From Gulosibacter chungangensis (GTDB taxonomy: Bacteria > Actinomycetota > Actinomycetes > Actinomycetales > Microbacteriaceae): a DNA stretch of 64,000 bases. Positions 17,889 to 26,650 of the stretch are shown piece by piece (positions within the stretch are counted from its first letter, which is position 1; each line of letters opens with the position of its first letter). The position numbers and the translations under genes are program-made. Below the pieces are notes generated by a model. That model worked only from the letters and a program-made list of their open reading frames with translations, did not search any database and was not told the origin of the DNA. The DNA lies in the NCBI RefSeq assembly GCF_008831155.1, contig NZ_WBKB01000010.1, forward strand, positions 1 through 64,000, in the 5' to 3' direction.

Positions 17889-18488
17889 CTAGTCGGTCTG
17901 GACGCGGATCAGCGTGAGGTCAGCCAGCGGTACGAGCCTGAACGTGCCGATCTGAGATTGCCTTCGCGGCGTCTCAATGTCGTGCATCGCAATATCAATG
18001 TGATCTCGTCCAACGCGATCGATCGTGCCGTAGTAAGTCCCGTTCAGGGTAGTAATCTCGCAGTGTGATCGACGCCGGGCGAGATCCCGAAGCGGGATGC
18101 TCAACCCGAGTTTTCCAGTTACCGCACCGGGGCGCTCAGGAAGCGGTTCTAGCGAGCGCGCGATTTGGTCACCTGTCAGCAGCACCGAGCCAATCCCAGC
18201 GATCGGCACGATACAGGCCCCGTACCTGCGGACGACTCCGACAAGGTCAGCCCCGAACCAATCGGCGCCAAATTCAATCGGTCGTATCTCGACTCGTTCG
18301 CCCGTATGCAGCTCCAGCGTAATGCGCTCATCCGGCTTCAGGAATTGATCGAGCGCCCCGAGTCGATCGCGCAGCGTGAGTCGATTTACCCGCAGGCGTT
18401 CTTCGTCAATAGCCGCTCGGCGACGTTCCTCTTCGAGGCCAGCATCAAATTGGCTCGCGAGGTCATCAAAGAGTTCGTCCCAACGCAC
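17889..18488 (-). CDS. Conserved hypothetical protein, possibly nucleic-acid-related
   Basis: About 199 residues if the GTG at 18488 (VRWDELFDDLASQFDAGL) is the start; the frame stays open further upstream, but that part is arginine-rich and without coding character. The first 45 residues form a charged helix (LEEERRRAAIDEERL), followed by a beta-rich body with repeated short strands (RITLELHTGERVEIRPIEFG, TLNGTYYGTIDRVGRDHIDI) resembling an SH3- or LSm-like barrel. No membrane segment. I do not recognise a named family. The ribosome-binding site is weak, so the start is uncertain. It is divergent from the Rv3235-like gene. Confidence 0.6.
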   Translation of the reverse strand: MRWDELFDDLASQFDAGLEEERRRAAIDEERLRVNRLTLRDRLGALDQFLKPDERITLELHTGERVEIRPIEFGADWFGADLVGVVRRYGACIVPIAGIGSVLLTGDQIARSLEPLPERPGAVTGKLGLSIPLRDLARRRSHCEITTLNGTYYGTIDRVGRDHIDIAMHDIETPRRQSQIGTFRLVPLADLTLIRVQTD

Positions 18489-18526
18489 CCCGCTATTGTG
18501 CGCTACTCGGCTCCGCCTCGAGAAAG

Positions 18527-18535
18527 TTATCCACA
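18527..18535 (+). promoter_or_regulatory. Perfect DnaA box
   Basis: TTATCCACA without mismatch lies in the divergent region upstream of the hypothetical gene at 17889-18488 and the Rv3235-like gene. A one-mismatch copy, TTCTCCACA, follows about 26 bases later. Confidence 0.5.
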
Positions 18536-18672
18536 ATGACGCTATGTGTCGAAGCGAAGTTCTCCACAGTTTGAAATCAATTAACCTGGACCCTGACCAA
18601 TATGTGTTTAATGGTCGCGAATTGGTACGACACCGACCAACGTAGGTTCGGCTTGAAAGGCACCCACCTGAG

Positions 18673-19197
18673 ATGTCCAGTCCCGCACGCTCCATCCACG
18701 ATTCCCGATCCACACTCGCAGTACCTGCGACGCCCGGATCGTCAATGCCGGCGTCGGCGATGCCGGCACCGCTGCGGGTCGTGGAAAAAACTCACAATGA
18801 GCCATGCACGGAGACCTTCGGTGCCGGTGTCTTGACGAGCGATGAGCTCCTCCACGAACTGCCCAACCCTGAGCCGTTGCTGCGAAATCTCGGCCGCAGC
18901 GTATTTGAAGCCATGGCCGGTGTGCGCGAAGTTGAACAGATGGCGCGCTGGATCGCACCCGACGTGTTCTCTGGATTGCTCGCTCGTGTTCAGCACGCCG
19001 CACGTGCCCGGCGCATTCGCGGCAGGAGCGCGCGTCGCCCGATGATCGAAACAAAGACCTGCCTGTGGCAGTCACCCCGCGCGGGCGTCGTGGAGGCGAC
19101 TGTGCTGGTCGACCTCGGTCTTCGGGTTCGAGCGGTTGTCATCCGGCTCGAGGCGTTCCGCGGTCGTTGGCGGGCCGAAAAGCTCCACGTACTCTAA
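18673..19197 (+). CDS. Rv3235-family protein (DUF6459-like)
   Basis: 174 residues. The first 60 are low complexity. From about 70 on it has the Rv3235 pattern: a helical segment (NLGRSVFEAMAGVREVEQMA then RWIAPDVFSGLLARV), an arginine-rich turn, then a beta sheet (GVVEATVLVDLGLRVRAVVI) and the final RLEAFRGRWRAEKLHVL. The family is nearly universal in actinobacteria, close to secA, and has no proven function; the fold suggests a small NTF2-like or binding domain. The start after AAGGCACCCACCTGAG is weakly supported and could be further downstream. Confidence 0.75.
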   Translation: MSSPARSIHDSRSTLAVPATPGSSMPASAMPAPLRVVEKTHNEPCTETFGAGVLTSDELLHELPNPEPLLRNLGRSVFEAMAGVREVEQMARWIAPDVFSGLLARVQHAARARRIRGRSARRPMIETKTCLWQSPRAGVVEATVLVDLGLRVRAVVIRLEAFRGRWRAEKLHVL

Positions 19198-19225
19198 GCC
19201 CGCGGCGCTACTAAGAAACGCGCTG

Positions 19226-20017
19226 CTACGAAAGCACGAGCCATTCCCTAGCCTCCGCAACAGCGCGCTCCGACACACCTTGCTCGGTGAGGAACGACTG
19301 CGCATTGAATGCCGCAACGAATTTTTCGAGTGCCTGCCGCCGAGAAGCGACCATCTCATCCACTATCTCGGGCGGTTGCCAGGACTCATAAGGGTGCGTC
19401 AGTCCCCGATGCCGTTCATTGATGACCCGCACTGCCAGTTCATCCTGCTGCTGAAGGTGGGCGGTATCCGCCCCCAGCGCGAGCAAAATCACCGAGGTGA
19501 GCAGCCCCGTCCGGTCACGGCCAGCAGAACAACAGATGAGCGTCCCGGGTCCCGCGTCTAGGACCGTGCCAACCGTCCTCGCCACCCGATCTCCGAACAT
19601 CCCGAGGAAATCAAGGTAACCGGAAGTGTGGTTCATATAGGGCTGAAATCGGGACTTGAACGCGGGACTTTGCGGATCCTCAATCGGCGAAAAGTAATAA
19701 TCGATCCCAGAGCCCTCCGACAATTCCGGTACGCCTCCGGGTTCCGCCGGATCGCGCAAGTCGATGATCCGGTGCACCCCGGCTGCCGCAGCCTGTGCGA
19801 AGCCCGCGGCCTCCCAAGCTTCGGGCTTACCCGAGCGAAACAATACGTTCGGCCGCACCACGCCACCCGCGACCTGAATGCCTCCCAGATCGCGGGCGTT
19901 GAACGAGCCGGCCCAGGTGAACTCGCGCTCCGTCGGGCCTACAACGGCATCTCGCTCAGCGCGATCCGTCGCGGCTTCAGTGGCTTCCGCGGCTTGCGCA
20001 CCCCAAAACATCTCCAC
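19226..20017 (-). CDS. Tyrosine-protein phosphatase (PTP-like, PF13350 type)
   Basis: 263 residues from GTG at 20017, nine bases after GGGAGG; TTG at 20026 is too close to that site. Family landmarks are the N-terminal NARDLGGI and RPNVLFRSG, the general-acid region IIDLRDPAE, and the P-loop ICCSAGRDRTG with catalytic C163. The residue before the catalytic cysteine, normally His, is Cys here. Such enzymes dephosphorylate tyrosine or phosphoinositides; mycobacterial PtpB is the best-known relative. The gene starts 35 bases after secA on the same strand and may be read with it. It is convergent with the Rv3235-like gene. Confidence 0.82.
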   Translation of the reverse strand: MEMFWGAQAAEATEAATDRAERDAVVGPTEREFTWAGSFNARDLGGIQVAGGVVRPNVLFRSGKPEAWEAAGFAQAAAAGVHRIIDLRDPAEPGGVPELSEGSGIDYYFSPIEDPQSPAFKSRFQPYMNHTSGYLDFLGMFGDRVARTVGTVLDAGPGTLICCSAGRDRTGLLTSVILLALGADTAHLQQQDELAVRVINERHRGLTHPYESWQPPEIVDEMVASRRQALEKFVAAFNAQSFLTEQGVSERAVAEAREWLVLS

Positions 20018-20052
20018 GGGCTTCAACCTCCCACCTTCGTAGGCCGCGAGGG

Positions 20053-23000
20053 CTACTTCGAGTTGCCCGAAGGCTTGGAGGGGGCCGGCTTTGAGTTCTT
20101 GGGCTTTGTCGTTTCTCGCTTCGGATTAGTTGCCCCGGAAGCACTCGTCTTCTGTCCGAACGCCCCGATCTGCGTCTTCTTCTGTTGCGCCGCACGCGAC
20201 TGCTCACGAGCCAGATCCGCGGCAGAACGGCCCTGCGGTGCAGCCTGCTTTGCGGGGTTCCCCGATTTGGCTTTGCCCTTCTTCGGCGCAGACTTGCTTG
20301 TGCCGCCGCTTGTTACGCGCGTGCCGACAGCGCCCTGCGGTGCCGCACCGGCGGTGCCGCGTGCTTCGTTCAATGCAGACGCGGTGCCCTGCGACATCTC
20401 CTTGCGGATGGCCGCACGGGTCGCATTAGCGTTGACGTGCCCGGCGCCGTCGGTGACTTGCACATTGCCCTGGTCGTCAGCAGCCGAGTAGTTGAGCTTC
20501 TGCGGCTGCTGCTGGTCGAGGCCCTTCGCCTGGATGCGTACCTGACGCTGAGTGGAGCCATCCTCGGCTTCGACTTCCGTCACCTGCACGTCGAGGTTCA
20601 TGAGGAAGCCGACCGACTCCTCACGAATTCCGCCGAGCATCTGCTGATACATCTCGTAGCCTTCGCGCTGGTACTCAACCAGCGGGTTACGCTGGGCCAT
20701 CGCACGCAGGCCAATACCGTCCTTGAGGCTGTCCATCTCATATAGGTGGTCACGCCACTTGCGGTCGATCACCTGCAGCACGACTCGGCGCTCGAGCTCG
20801 CGCATGGCCTTCTCACCGAGAAGTTCCTCGCGCTTGTCATAAGCGATCTTTGCGTCCGAGAGCACCTCTGCGATGACTTCTTCAGAGGTCACATTCGACT
20901 CGCCGTGCTCCTCGATAATCTCCTCAACGCTGACGGTGACCGGGTAGAGCTGCTTGAGATCGCTTTCGAGGGTTGCGGTATCCCACTCCTCCGGGTTTGC
21001 CGCAGCAGTGTGCTCATTAACGATGTCGGCAATCGCGCCCTCAATGAAGCCCTGCACCTTGTCGGCCAGGTCATCACCCTCGAGGATCGCGCGCCGGTCG
21101 GTGTAGATCGAGTGACGCTGCTCATTGAGCACGTCATCGTATTTCTTCACGTTCTTACGAATCTCGGCGTTACGGGACTCCACCTGCTGCTGCGCCTTGC
21201 GGATCGCGCCCGAGACGATGCGCGATTCGAGCGCCATATCGTCCGGGGTGTTGTCATTGTCCATGATCGCGCGAGCGGCTCCCGTGTTGAACAGGCGCAT
21301 CAGGTCATCCGTCATTGACAGATAGAACCGGCTTTCACCCGGGTCACCCTGACGTCCGGAACGACCGCGCAGCTGGTTATCGATTCGGCGCGACTCGTGG
21401 CGCTCGGTACCGAGCACGTAGAGGCCACCGAGATCGGCAACTTCTTCTGCTTCTTCCTCGACTTCCGCTTTCACGCGCTTGAGGATTTCCGGCCACTTCT
21501 TCTCGTACTCTTCCGCGTTCTCTTCGGGATCGAGACCGAGCGCAGTCATTTCTGCCACGGCGATGAATTCGGCGTTACCACCGAGCATGATGTCGGTACC
21601 GCGACCGGCCATATTGGTGGCCACGGTGATGGCTCCCTTACGACCAGCCTGCGCAACGATCGCGGCTTCCCGTGCGTGGTTCTTCGCGTTGAGCACCTCG
21701 TGCTTTACTCCGCGTCGAGCCAGCAGCTTCGAGAGGTATTCGCTCTTTTCCACCGAGGTGGTGCCGACCAACACCGGCTGCCCGGTGTCATAGCGTTCGA
21801 CAATGTCCTCAACGACCTGGTCGAACTTCACCTTCTCGTTCTTATAGACAAGGTCCGGCTGATCGATACGCGCGAGCGAACGGTTCGTCGGGATCGGAAC
21901 CACGCCCAGCTGGTACGTCGACTGGAATTCGGCCGCCTCAGTCTCGGCGGTACCGGTCATGCCCGAGAGCTTGTCGTACATGAGGAAGTAGTTCTGCAGA
22001 GTCACAGTCGCGAGCGTTTGGTTCTCGGCCTTAATCTGCACACCTTCTTTGGCTTCAATCGCCTGGTGCAGACCCTCGCTATAGCGACGACCAGCCAGGA
22101 TGCGCCCGGTGTGCTCGTCGACGATATTCACTTCCCCGTTCTGCACAACATACTGCTTGTCGCGAGCGAAGAGGGCCTTGGCCTTGATGGCGTTATTGAG
22201 GAAGGAAATAAGCGGAGTATTGGCCTGCTCATAGAGGTTGTCGATACCCAGTGCATCCTCAACCCGGTCGATACCGGGCTCAAGAATACCGATGGTGCGC
22301 TTTTTCTCGTCGACCTCGTAGTCGCGATCTTCTTTGAGTCCCTTCGCGAGCTTCGCGAATTCCACATACCAACGATTGACATCGCCGGACGCCGGGCCCG
22401 AGATAATCAGCGGGGTACGGGCCTCGTCGATCAGAATCGAGTCAACCTCATCGACGATCGCAAAGTAGTGGCCGCGCTGCACACAGGCGTCCACCGAAGC
22501 AGCCATATTGTCACGGAGGTAGTCGAAGCCGAACTCGTTGTTCGTGCCGTAGGTGATGTCAGCTGCGTACTGCTCGCGTCGCTGAGCCGGGGTTAGGCCC
22601 GAGACGATGCAGCCGGTGGTCATCCCGAGCGCGCGGAAGACACGACCCATGAGGTCGGACTGATACGAGGCGAGGAAGTCGTTCACGGTGATCACGTGCA
22701 CGCCCTTGCCTGGGATTGCGTTCAAGTACGCCGCGAGCGTAGCGACGAGCGTCTTACCTTCACCGGTCTTCATTTCGGCGATATTGCCGTCGTGCAGGGC
22801 GCCACCACCCATGAGCTGCACGTCATAGTGGCGCTGGCCAAGCGTGCGTCGAGCAGCCTCACGGACGGCAGCGAAAGCTTCCGTCAGCATCCCGTCAAGG
22901 ATGTCCTTATCGGCTTTACCCGCTTCCGACTCTGCTTCGTAACGCTCACGGAAGTCCGCGGTCAAATCCCGCAGTTCTTCGTCGCTCAGCTCCTTAAAGC

Positions 23001-23097
23001 CATCTTCGAGGTGCCCCACCTGCTTCGCCATACGCTCGAGACGGCGCAATTGCCGCCCCTCGCCGAAACGCAGCATCTTCTCGAGGATTGAAGCCAA
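20053..23097 (-). CDS. secA: Preprotein translocase ATPase SecA
   Basis: 1014 residues from the TTG at 23097, preceded by CAGGAGAT with ideal spacing; the protein then begins [15 protein letters not shown] as in other actinobacteria. Walker A is [10 protein letters not shown], Walker B region [20 protein letters not shown], motif NMAGRGTDI, and the C-terminal helical scaffold and wing follow. The last 150 residues are Gln/Ala/Lys-rich and lack the Cys-His zinc motif of proteobacterial SecA, which is normal here. SecA drives post-translational export through SecYEG. A perfect terminator between hpf and secA makes it an independent unit. The mycobacterial essential homologue is SecA1. Confidence 0.97.
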   Translation of the reverse strand: MASILEKMLRFGEGRQLRRLERMAKQVGHLEDGFKELSDEELRDLTADFRERYEAESEAGKADKDILDGMLTEAFAAVREAARRTLGQRHYDVQLMGGGALHDGNIAEMKTGEGKTLVATLAAYLNAIPGKGVHVITVNDFLASYQSDLMGRVFRALGMTTGCIVSGLTPAQRREQYAADITYGTNNEFGFDYLRDNMAASVDACVQRGHYFAIVDEVDSILIDEARTPLIISGPASGDVNRWYVEFAKLAKGLKEDRDYEVDEKKRTIGILEPGIDRVEDALGIDNLYEQANTPLISFLNNAIKAKALFARDKQYVVQNGEVNIVDEHTGRILAGRRYSEGLHQAIEAKEGVQIKAENQTLATVTLQNYFLMYDKLSGMTGTAETEAAEFQSTYQLGVVPIPTNRSLARIDQPDLVYKNEKVKFDQVVEDIVERYDTGQPVLVGTTSVEKSEYLSKLLARRGVKHEVLNAKNHAREAAIVAQAGRKGAITVATNMAGRGTDIMLGGNAEFIAVAEMTALGLDPEENAEEYEKKWPEILKRVKAEVEEEAEEVADLGGLYVLGTERHESRRIDNQLRGRSGRQGDPGESRFYLSMTDDLMRLFNTGAARAIMDNDNTPDDMALESRIVSGAIRKAQQQVESRNAEIRKNVKKYDDVLNEQRHSIYTDRRAILEGDDLADKVQGFIEGAIADIVNEHTAAANPEEWDTATLESDLKQLYPVTVSVEEIIEEHGESNVTSEEVIAEVLSDAKIAYDKREELLGEKAMRELERRVVLQVIDRKWRDHLYEMDSLKDGIGLRAMAQRNPLVEYQREGYEMYQQMLGGIREESVGFLMNLDVQVTEVEAEDGSTQRQVRIQAKGLDQQQPQKLNYSAADDQGNVQVTDGAGHVNANATRAAIRKEMSQGTASALNEARGTAGAAPQGAVGTRVTSGGTSKSAPKKGKAKSGNPAKQAAPQGRSAADLAREQSRAAQQKKTQIGAFGQKTSASGATNPKRETTKPKNSKPAPSKPSGNSK

Positions 23098-23287
23098 ACC
23101 GATCTCCTGATAAATCTCTTCTGGGCCGTGCACAATCGGGGTGAAAGTGCCGTGAGCAGCGAAAAACCGCGCGACACACCCCGGGCCATCGTGACATCGT
23201 ACTTTGCCACTATGAATGCCAACACCAGGTTTTCGCTATTTTCGGCCTCAGCCTCACAACCGACGCATGGCGGATGCTGTATGTACA

Positions 23288-23335
23288 ACTGAAAACGATG
23301 CCCCACCGGGTGGCCGGTGGGGCATCGTTTTCAGT
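23288..23335 (-). terminator. Intrinsic terminator after hpf
   Basis: A perfect stem of about 20 base pairs with an eight-base loop (23308-23315). The core is AAAACGATGCCCCACC and its complement, and the T-run lies in the second arm in either direction. It lies 25 bases after the hpf stop. Confidence 0.9.
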
Positions 23336-23360
23336 CTAGAGAGAACGCAACTGATGTCGA

Positions 23361-24029
23361 CTAGGCGACGGTCGCTTCTTGCGCTGCTTTTTCATCGCCG
23401 AGCGAGATCACACCGTAATCCCAACCGCGGCGACGGTAGACCACCGAAGGACGGTCGGTGTCTGCCTCGATAAACAGGAAGAAGTCGTGGCCGAGGAGCT
23501 CCATGTGGTCGACCGCCTCGTTGGCAGTCATGGTCTTAGGAGCAAAAACCTTCTCGCGGATCACGATCGGGTTGTAGACCTCGTAGTCGTCTTCGTTGGA
23601 CTCGGCGCCGGCAACCGGTGCTGCCTTGCCAGAGACGACATCGATGATGCCGGTGTCTGCGGGAACGATGTCGAGGTCGGCAAAATCCCCTGCCGCAGCC
23701 TCGGCGAGGCTCTGCCCGCGGTGAGCCTTCTTCTTGTCTTTTGCGCGACGCAGACGTTCAACGAGCTTGTCCAGCGCGATGTCGAATGCGGCGTACTTGT
23801 CACCAGCCTCTGCCTCAGCACGGATCGTCGGGAAGGGACCGAAAATCGTGATTTCTACCTTGCCTCGATCAAGGTCATTACCGGCACGGTCAGTACGCTT
23901 CTTGACCTTGACTTCGACAGACTGGGCGCGACCGGAGAGCTGCTGCACCTTCGCAGTGACCTTTTCATCCGCATACTCACGGAAACGGTCCGGGATTTCA
24001 GTGTTGCGGCCGCTGATGGTGACGTCCAT
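23361..24029 (-). CDS. hpf: Ribosome hibernation-promoting factor, long form
   Basis: 222 residues from MDVTISGRNTEIPDRFREYA, with AAGGAGG five bases before; an open extension upstream has no start support. Residues 1-105 are the S30AE domain that binds the decoding centre. A linker (about 110-160) leads to the C-terminal dimerisation domain (GHDFFLFIEADTDRPSVVYR, WDYGVISL) that makes 100S ribosome dimers. The order comF-hpf-secA is the actinobacterial standard. About 134 bases upstream separate it from comF and would hold its own stress-responsive promoter. Confidence 0.95.
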   Translation of the reverse strand: MDVTISGRNTEIPDRFREYADEKVTAKVQQLSGRAQSVEVKVKKRTDRAGNDLDRGKVEITIFGPFPTIRAEAEAGDKYAAFDIALDKLVERLRRAKDKKKAHRGQSLAEAAAGDFADLDIVPADTGIIDVVSGKAAPVAGAESNEDDYEVYNPIVIREKVFAPKTMTANEAVDHMELLGHDFFLFIEADTDRPSVVYRRRGWDYGVISLGDEKAAQEATVA

Positions 24030-24163
24030 CTCACCCTCCTTTGTAGAAACTCGGGAGTAAGAGTTTCCGCCTACATCCCGAGCTGGAATGTGTTGTGTCC
24101 CAACATCATAGGCAAACCTTTCCTGGGCGTCCTTGAGAGTTCTCCGGGATGACATTTATAGAA

Positions 24164-24907
24164 TTAATCCGTGTGGTATTTACGCTCCACGCGCGCAACT
24201 ACCGCAGCTCCTATGACGATCGCACCGGCCGCTCGCAGTGCCCGCGTCGCTTCCGCGAGGGTCGCACCGGTGGTGAGCAGGTCATCCACCACCACGCAGC
24301 GTCGACCGCGCACCATCGGACTGGCCGCGAATGCGCCGTGCAGATTCTGCACTCGCGCCTGTCGATCGAGGCGGGATTGATCGGCGACCTTCCGCGCATG
24401 TCGAAGTGCCGCGACCGGTCGGGATTTCGGCACCGCTCGTTCGAGCAGCAATTGGATGTGGTCATAGCCGCGCCGCGCGCGAGCCAGTTTTGTTGAGGGC
24501 ACCGGGATAAGTAACAGGGGCTCATCGCTTCGCGCAGTCGAAGCTACACCCGAGCCGTCCTCGGTGCGCACGAGTGTCCCGATTCGCCGCAGCGAGATGC
24601 GTAATAGTGAGGACAGTTCTTTGGCGAGGTCCGCCCGCCCACGTTCCTTAAACGAATCGAGCACGGTCTGCAGCTCCGGTACATAGGGCATCGCCGAGAT
24701 CACTCGCAGCTCTAAGTCCGGAAACTCATCGAGGCCCGGGTCAACCGCGCAACCCAGGGCATCCAGACACTCGCGGCACAGCCGCGTATCCGAGGCTCCG
24801 CAACCGCCGCAGCTGACCGGGAAAAGGGTCGCCAGCGCGTCGCGAAGTGGCTGGAGTTTCGGGAGCACCCCACCAGTGTGCGCGAAATGATCGCAGCCGG
24901 GCCTCAA
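24164..24907 (-). CDS. ComF-family phosphoribosyltransferase-like protein
   Basis: 247 residues from TTG at 24907; GTG at 24868 is an alternative start. A zinc-ribbon-like segment (SCGGCGASDTRLCRECL) is followed by a type I phosphoribosyltransferase fold with LLIPVPSTKLARARRGYDH and the PRPP loop CVVVDDLLTTGATLAEA. ComF takes part in DNA uptake in naturally competent bacteria; in actinobacteria its role is not established. The gene lies 48 bases after lpqB, with a perfect DnaA box in the gap. Confidence 0.87.
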   Translation of the reverse strand: MRPGCDHFAHTGGVLPKLQPLRDALATLFPVSCGGCGASDTRLCRECLDALGCAVDPGLDEFPDLELRVISAMPYVPELQTVLDSFKERGRADLAKELSSLLRISLRRIGTLVRTEDGSGVASTARSDEPLLLIPVPSTKLARARRGYDHIQLLLERAVPKSRPVAALRHARKVADQSRLDRQARVQNLHGAFAASPMVRGRRCVVVDDLLTTGATLAEATRALRAAGAIVIGAAVVARVERKYHTD

Positions 24908-24940
24908 GCGTCCACAGGCCCAAGCCGTGGGCAGCGGGCC

Positions 24941-24949
24941 TGTGGATAA
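24941..24949 (-). promoter_or_regulatory. Perfect DnaA box
   Basis: TGTGGATAA is TTATCCACA on the minus strand. It fills most of the short gap between lpqB and comF, a few bases after the lpqB stop codon and about 34 bases before the comF start. Confidence 0.45.
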
Positions 24950-24955
24950 CGACGA

Positions 24956-26650
24956 CTACACCTGCGCGTACAGGAAGGTGACCACCACGTCTGAGGCCTG
25001 CCAACGCGTCCCCCGCGGCGCGTAGAGCGTGCCTTGACGGTCAATCACACGCATCCCGGCGAGGGTGTTCGAGCCCGCCGTCTGCATCGCCGAGGGAATA
25101 CTGCCGAGTGTCGTGAAGTTGCCACCGACCTGGTAGAGACGCACATCGGTGGTGCCCTCACCGCTTGAAATCAACATTGCTACCGAGGTCGAATCAACCC
25201 AGGCCACATCGTTTGGTTCTTCCCCGGGAAGGTCCATGATCAGCGGATCACCAAGCAGGATGGGGGTACCCGATTCGTCGCGAACAATCGGTGCGATGGC
25301 CAATTCCACACCGTCGCTCGTTTCGTAGAGAAACGCGATGCGGGTGCCGTCTCGGGAGACTTGATGGGAGACGAACTCTGGTGAAATACCCTGCGGCAAG
25401 CGAATCTCGAAGGTGTGATAGTCACCAATTTTCGTGAGATACAAGCCGGTATCTGTGGTGGATTGCGTCCACACCCAGTCCCAATTATCGAGCGCGGGTT
25501 CCACCTGGCCGCCACGTCCGTCAATGAACGTGGCCTGCGCATCCCCAAAGCTCATCGCATAGGTGCCGTTATCGGTGAGCAGCGCCACCGTTTGGCGCGA
25601 GGCCGAGAGGGCGCCGCGAATCGGCTCAAGACGCTCAACTTCGGCAAGCACATTTTCGGAGCCGTCCGGCGGCGTGATTGCGCCGCCGCTGAGGTACCCA
25701 AGGGTGTTGCCCTGTTGTACCAGTGGTGAGGAATTCACCTGCGGCGACGTAATTACGGTATCCGCCGAGGGCAGGGATACGTCAAGCCTGGCGCCGTTGA
25801 CCTGCATCTCAATCGAGGACACTTCCGGGAACGCGGTAAGCGTCTGTTCCAACTGCAACCGCATGAGCGACAGCGCGCTCGCTGAGGTATTCGAGACGGC
25901 CTCAGAAAAATTGACCACGGCGGTCGTGCCGTTGAGCCGCACCGAAGACATCAGCGCCGCGCCCTCGGGGAACGCCGAAGTGACCGCATCGCCGGGAAGC
26001 ATCCACTCCGCGGGGCCTGCGAGGAGCTCTTCCACCGCACGAGTCAGATTGCGGGTGTCATCTGGGAACCAGCGCAAGTCCGGCGAAGTGAACCGCTGCT
26101 GACCGTCAAAGAAGACCAGCGTGTGGGATTCAAAGAGGTCCGCAAAAGCTTGCTGGATCAGCACGATCCCATCTGGCAGCTCAGAAATTCGCCATTCGCC
26201 GTCCACTTGGACGAGTGAAAATTCAAGGGTCGCGGCGCTCGATTCCACCGACTCTCGATACACCCCGTGCCGGTCCACCTCACCGTATGTCGGCACCGAC
26301 ACCGTAATCTCGTCGCTCGTGCCAGCCTTCATCGAAGCCTGCCCGTCGCTGACGAGCACGCGCTGTTCTGGTGTCCAGGATTGCGCTGCGCTGTCAGTGA
26401 GGAATTCTCGGGCGATCGCGTAGTCATCTTGCGAACCGGTGCCGGCGTCGATGAACCCCTGCACGATCTCTTCCCGACTCGCTCCCGTCTCGGGTCCGGC
26501 CGGATAGTACCGAATGTCCTGAACCGTATCGTCTTCCTGCTGGTTCCCCTCCTGCACCGGCCCGGAGAGCGGAATCTGCGCGCAGGCCACCAGCACAATC
26601 ACCAAGAATGCGCCGAGCCCGGCGACGAGGGATGCACGCAGCCGCTTCAC
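24956..26650 (-). CDS. lpqB: Lipoprotein LpqB, MtrAB-associated
   Basis: 564 residues. A signal peptide ends in the lipobox LVAC (C23), so the mature protein is lipid-anchored outside. Residues about 45-190 form the N-terminal domain, a GerMN domain follows (about 200-300: SALSLMRLQLEQTLTAFPEV), then a beta-propeller-like C-terminal half. In mycobacteria LpqB interacts with the sensor kinase MtrB and influences cell division and wall behaviour. Its ATG overlaps the mtrB stop (ATGA), so it is the third gene of the mtrA-mtrB-lpqB operon. Confidence 0.93.
   Translation of the reverse strand: MKRLRASLVAGLGAFLVIVLVACAQIPLSGPVQEGNQQEDDTVQDIRYYPAGPETGASREEIVQGFIDAGTGSQDDYAIAREFLTDSAAQSWTPEQRVLVSDGQASMKAGTSDEITVSVPTYGEVDRHGVYRESVESSAATLEFSLVQVDGEWRISELPDGIVLIQQAFADLFESHTLVFFDGQQRFTSPDLRWFPDDTRNLTRAVEELLAGPAEWMLPGDAVTSAFPEGAALMSSVRLNGTTAVVNFSEAVSNTSASALSLMRLQLEQTLTAFPEVSSIEMQVNGARLDVSLPSADTVITSPQVNSSPLVQQGNTLGYLSGGAITPPDGSENVLAEVERLEPIRGALSASRQTVALLTDNGTYAMSFGDAQATFIDGRGGQVEPALDNWDWVWTQSTTDTGLYLTKIGDYHTFEIRLPQGISPEFVSHQVSRDGTRIAFLYETSDGVELAIAPIVRDESGTPILLGDPLIMDLPGEEPNDVAWVDSTSVAMLISSGEGTTDVRLYQVGGNFTTLGSIPSAMQTAGSNTLAGMRVIDRQGTLYAPRGTRWQASDVVVTFLYAQV

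Noticed and set aside
21397-22596. Plus-strand open frame of 399 codons within secA
   Set aside because: Shadow of secA on the opposite strand; no homology features.
17521-24949. DnaA boxes as a replication origin
   Set aside because: Only isolated single boxes, no AT-rich unwinding region, no dnaA, dnaN or gyrB nearby.
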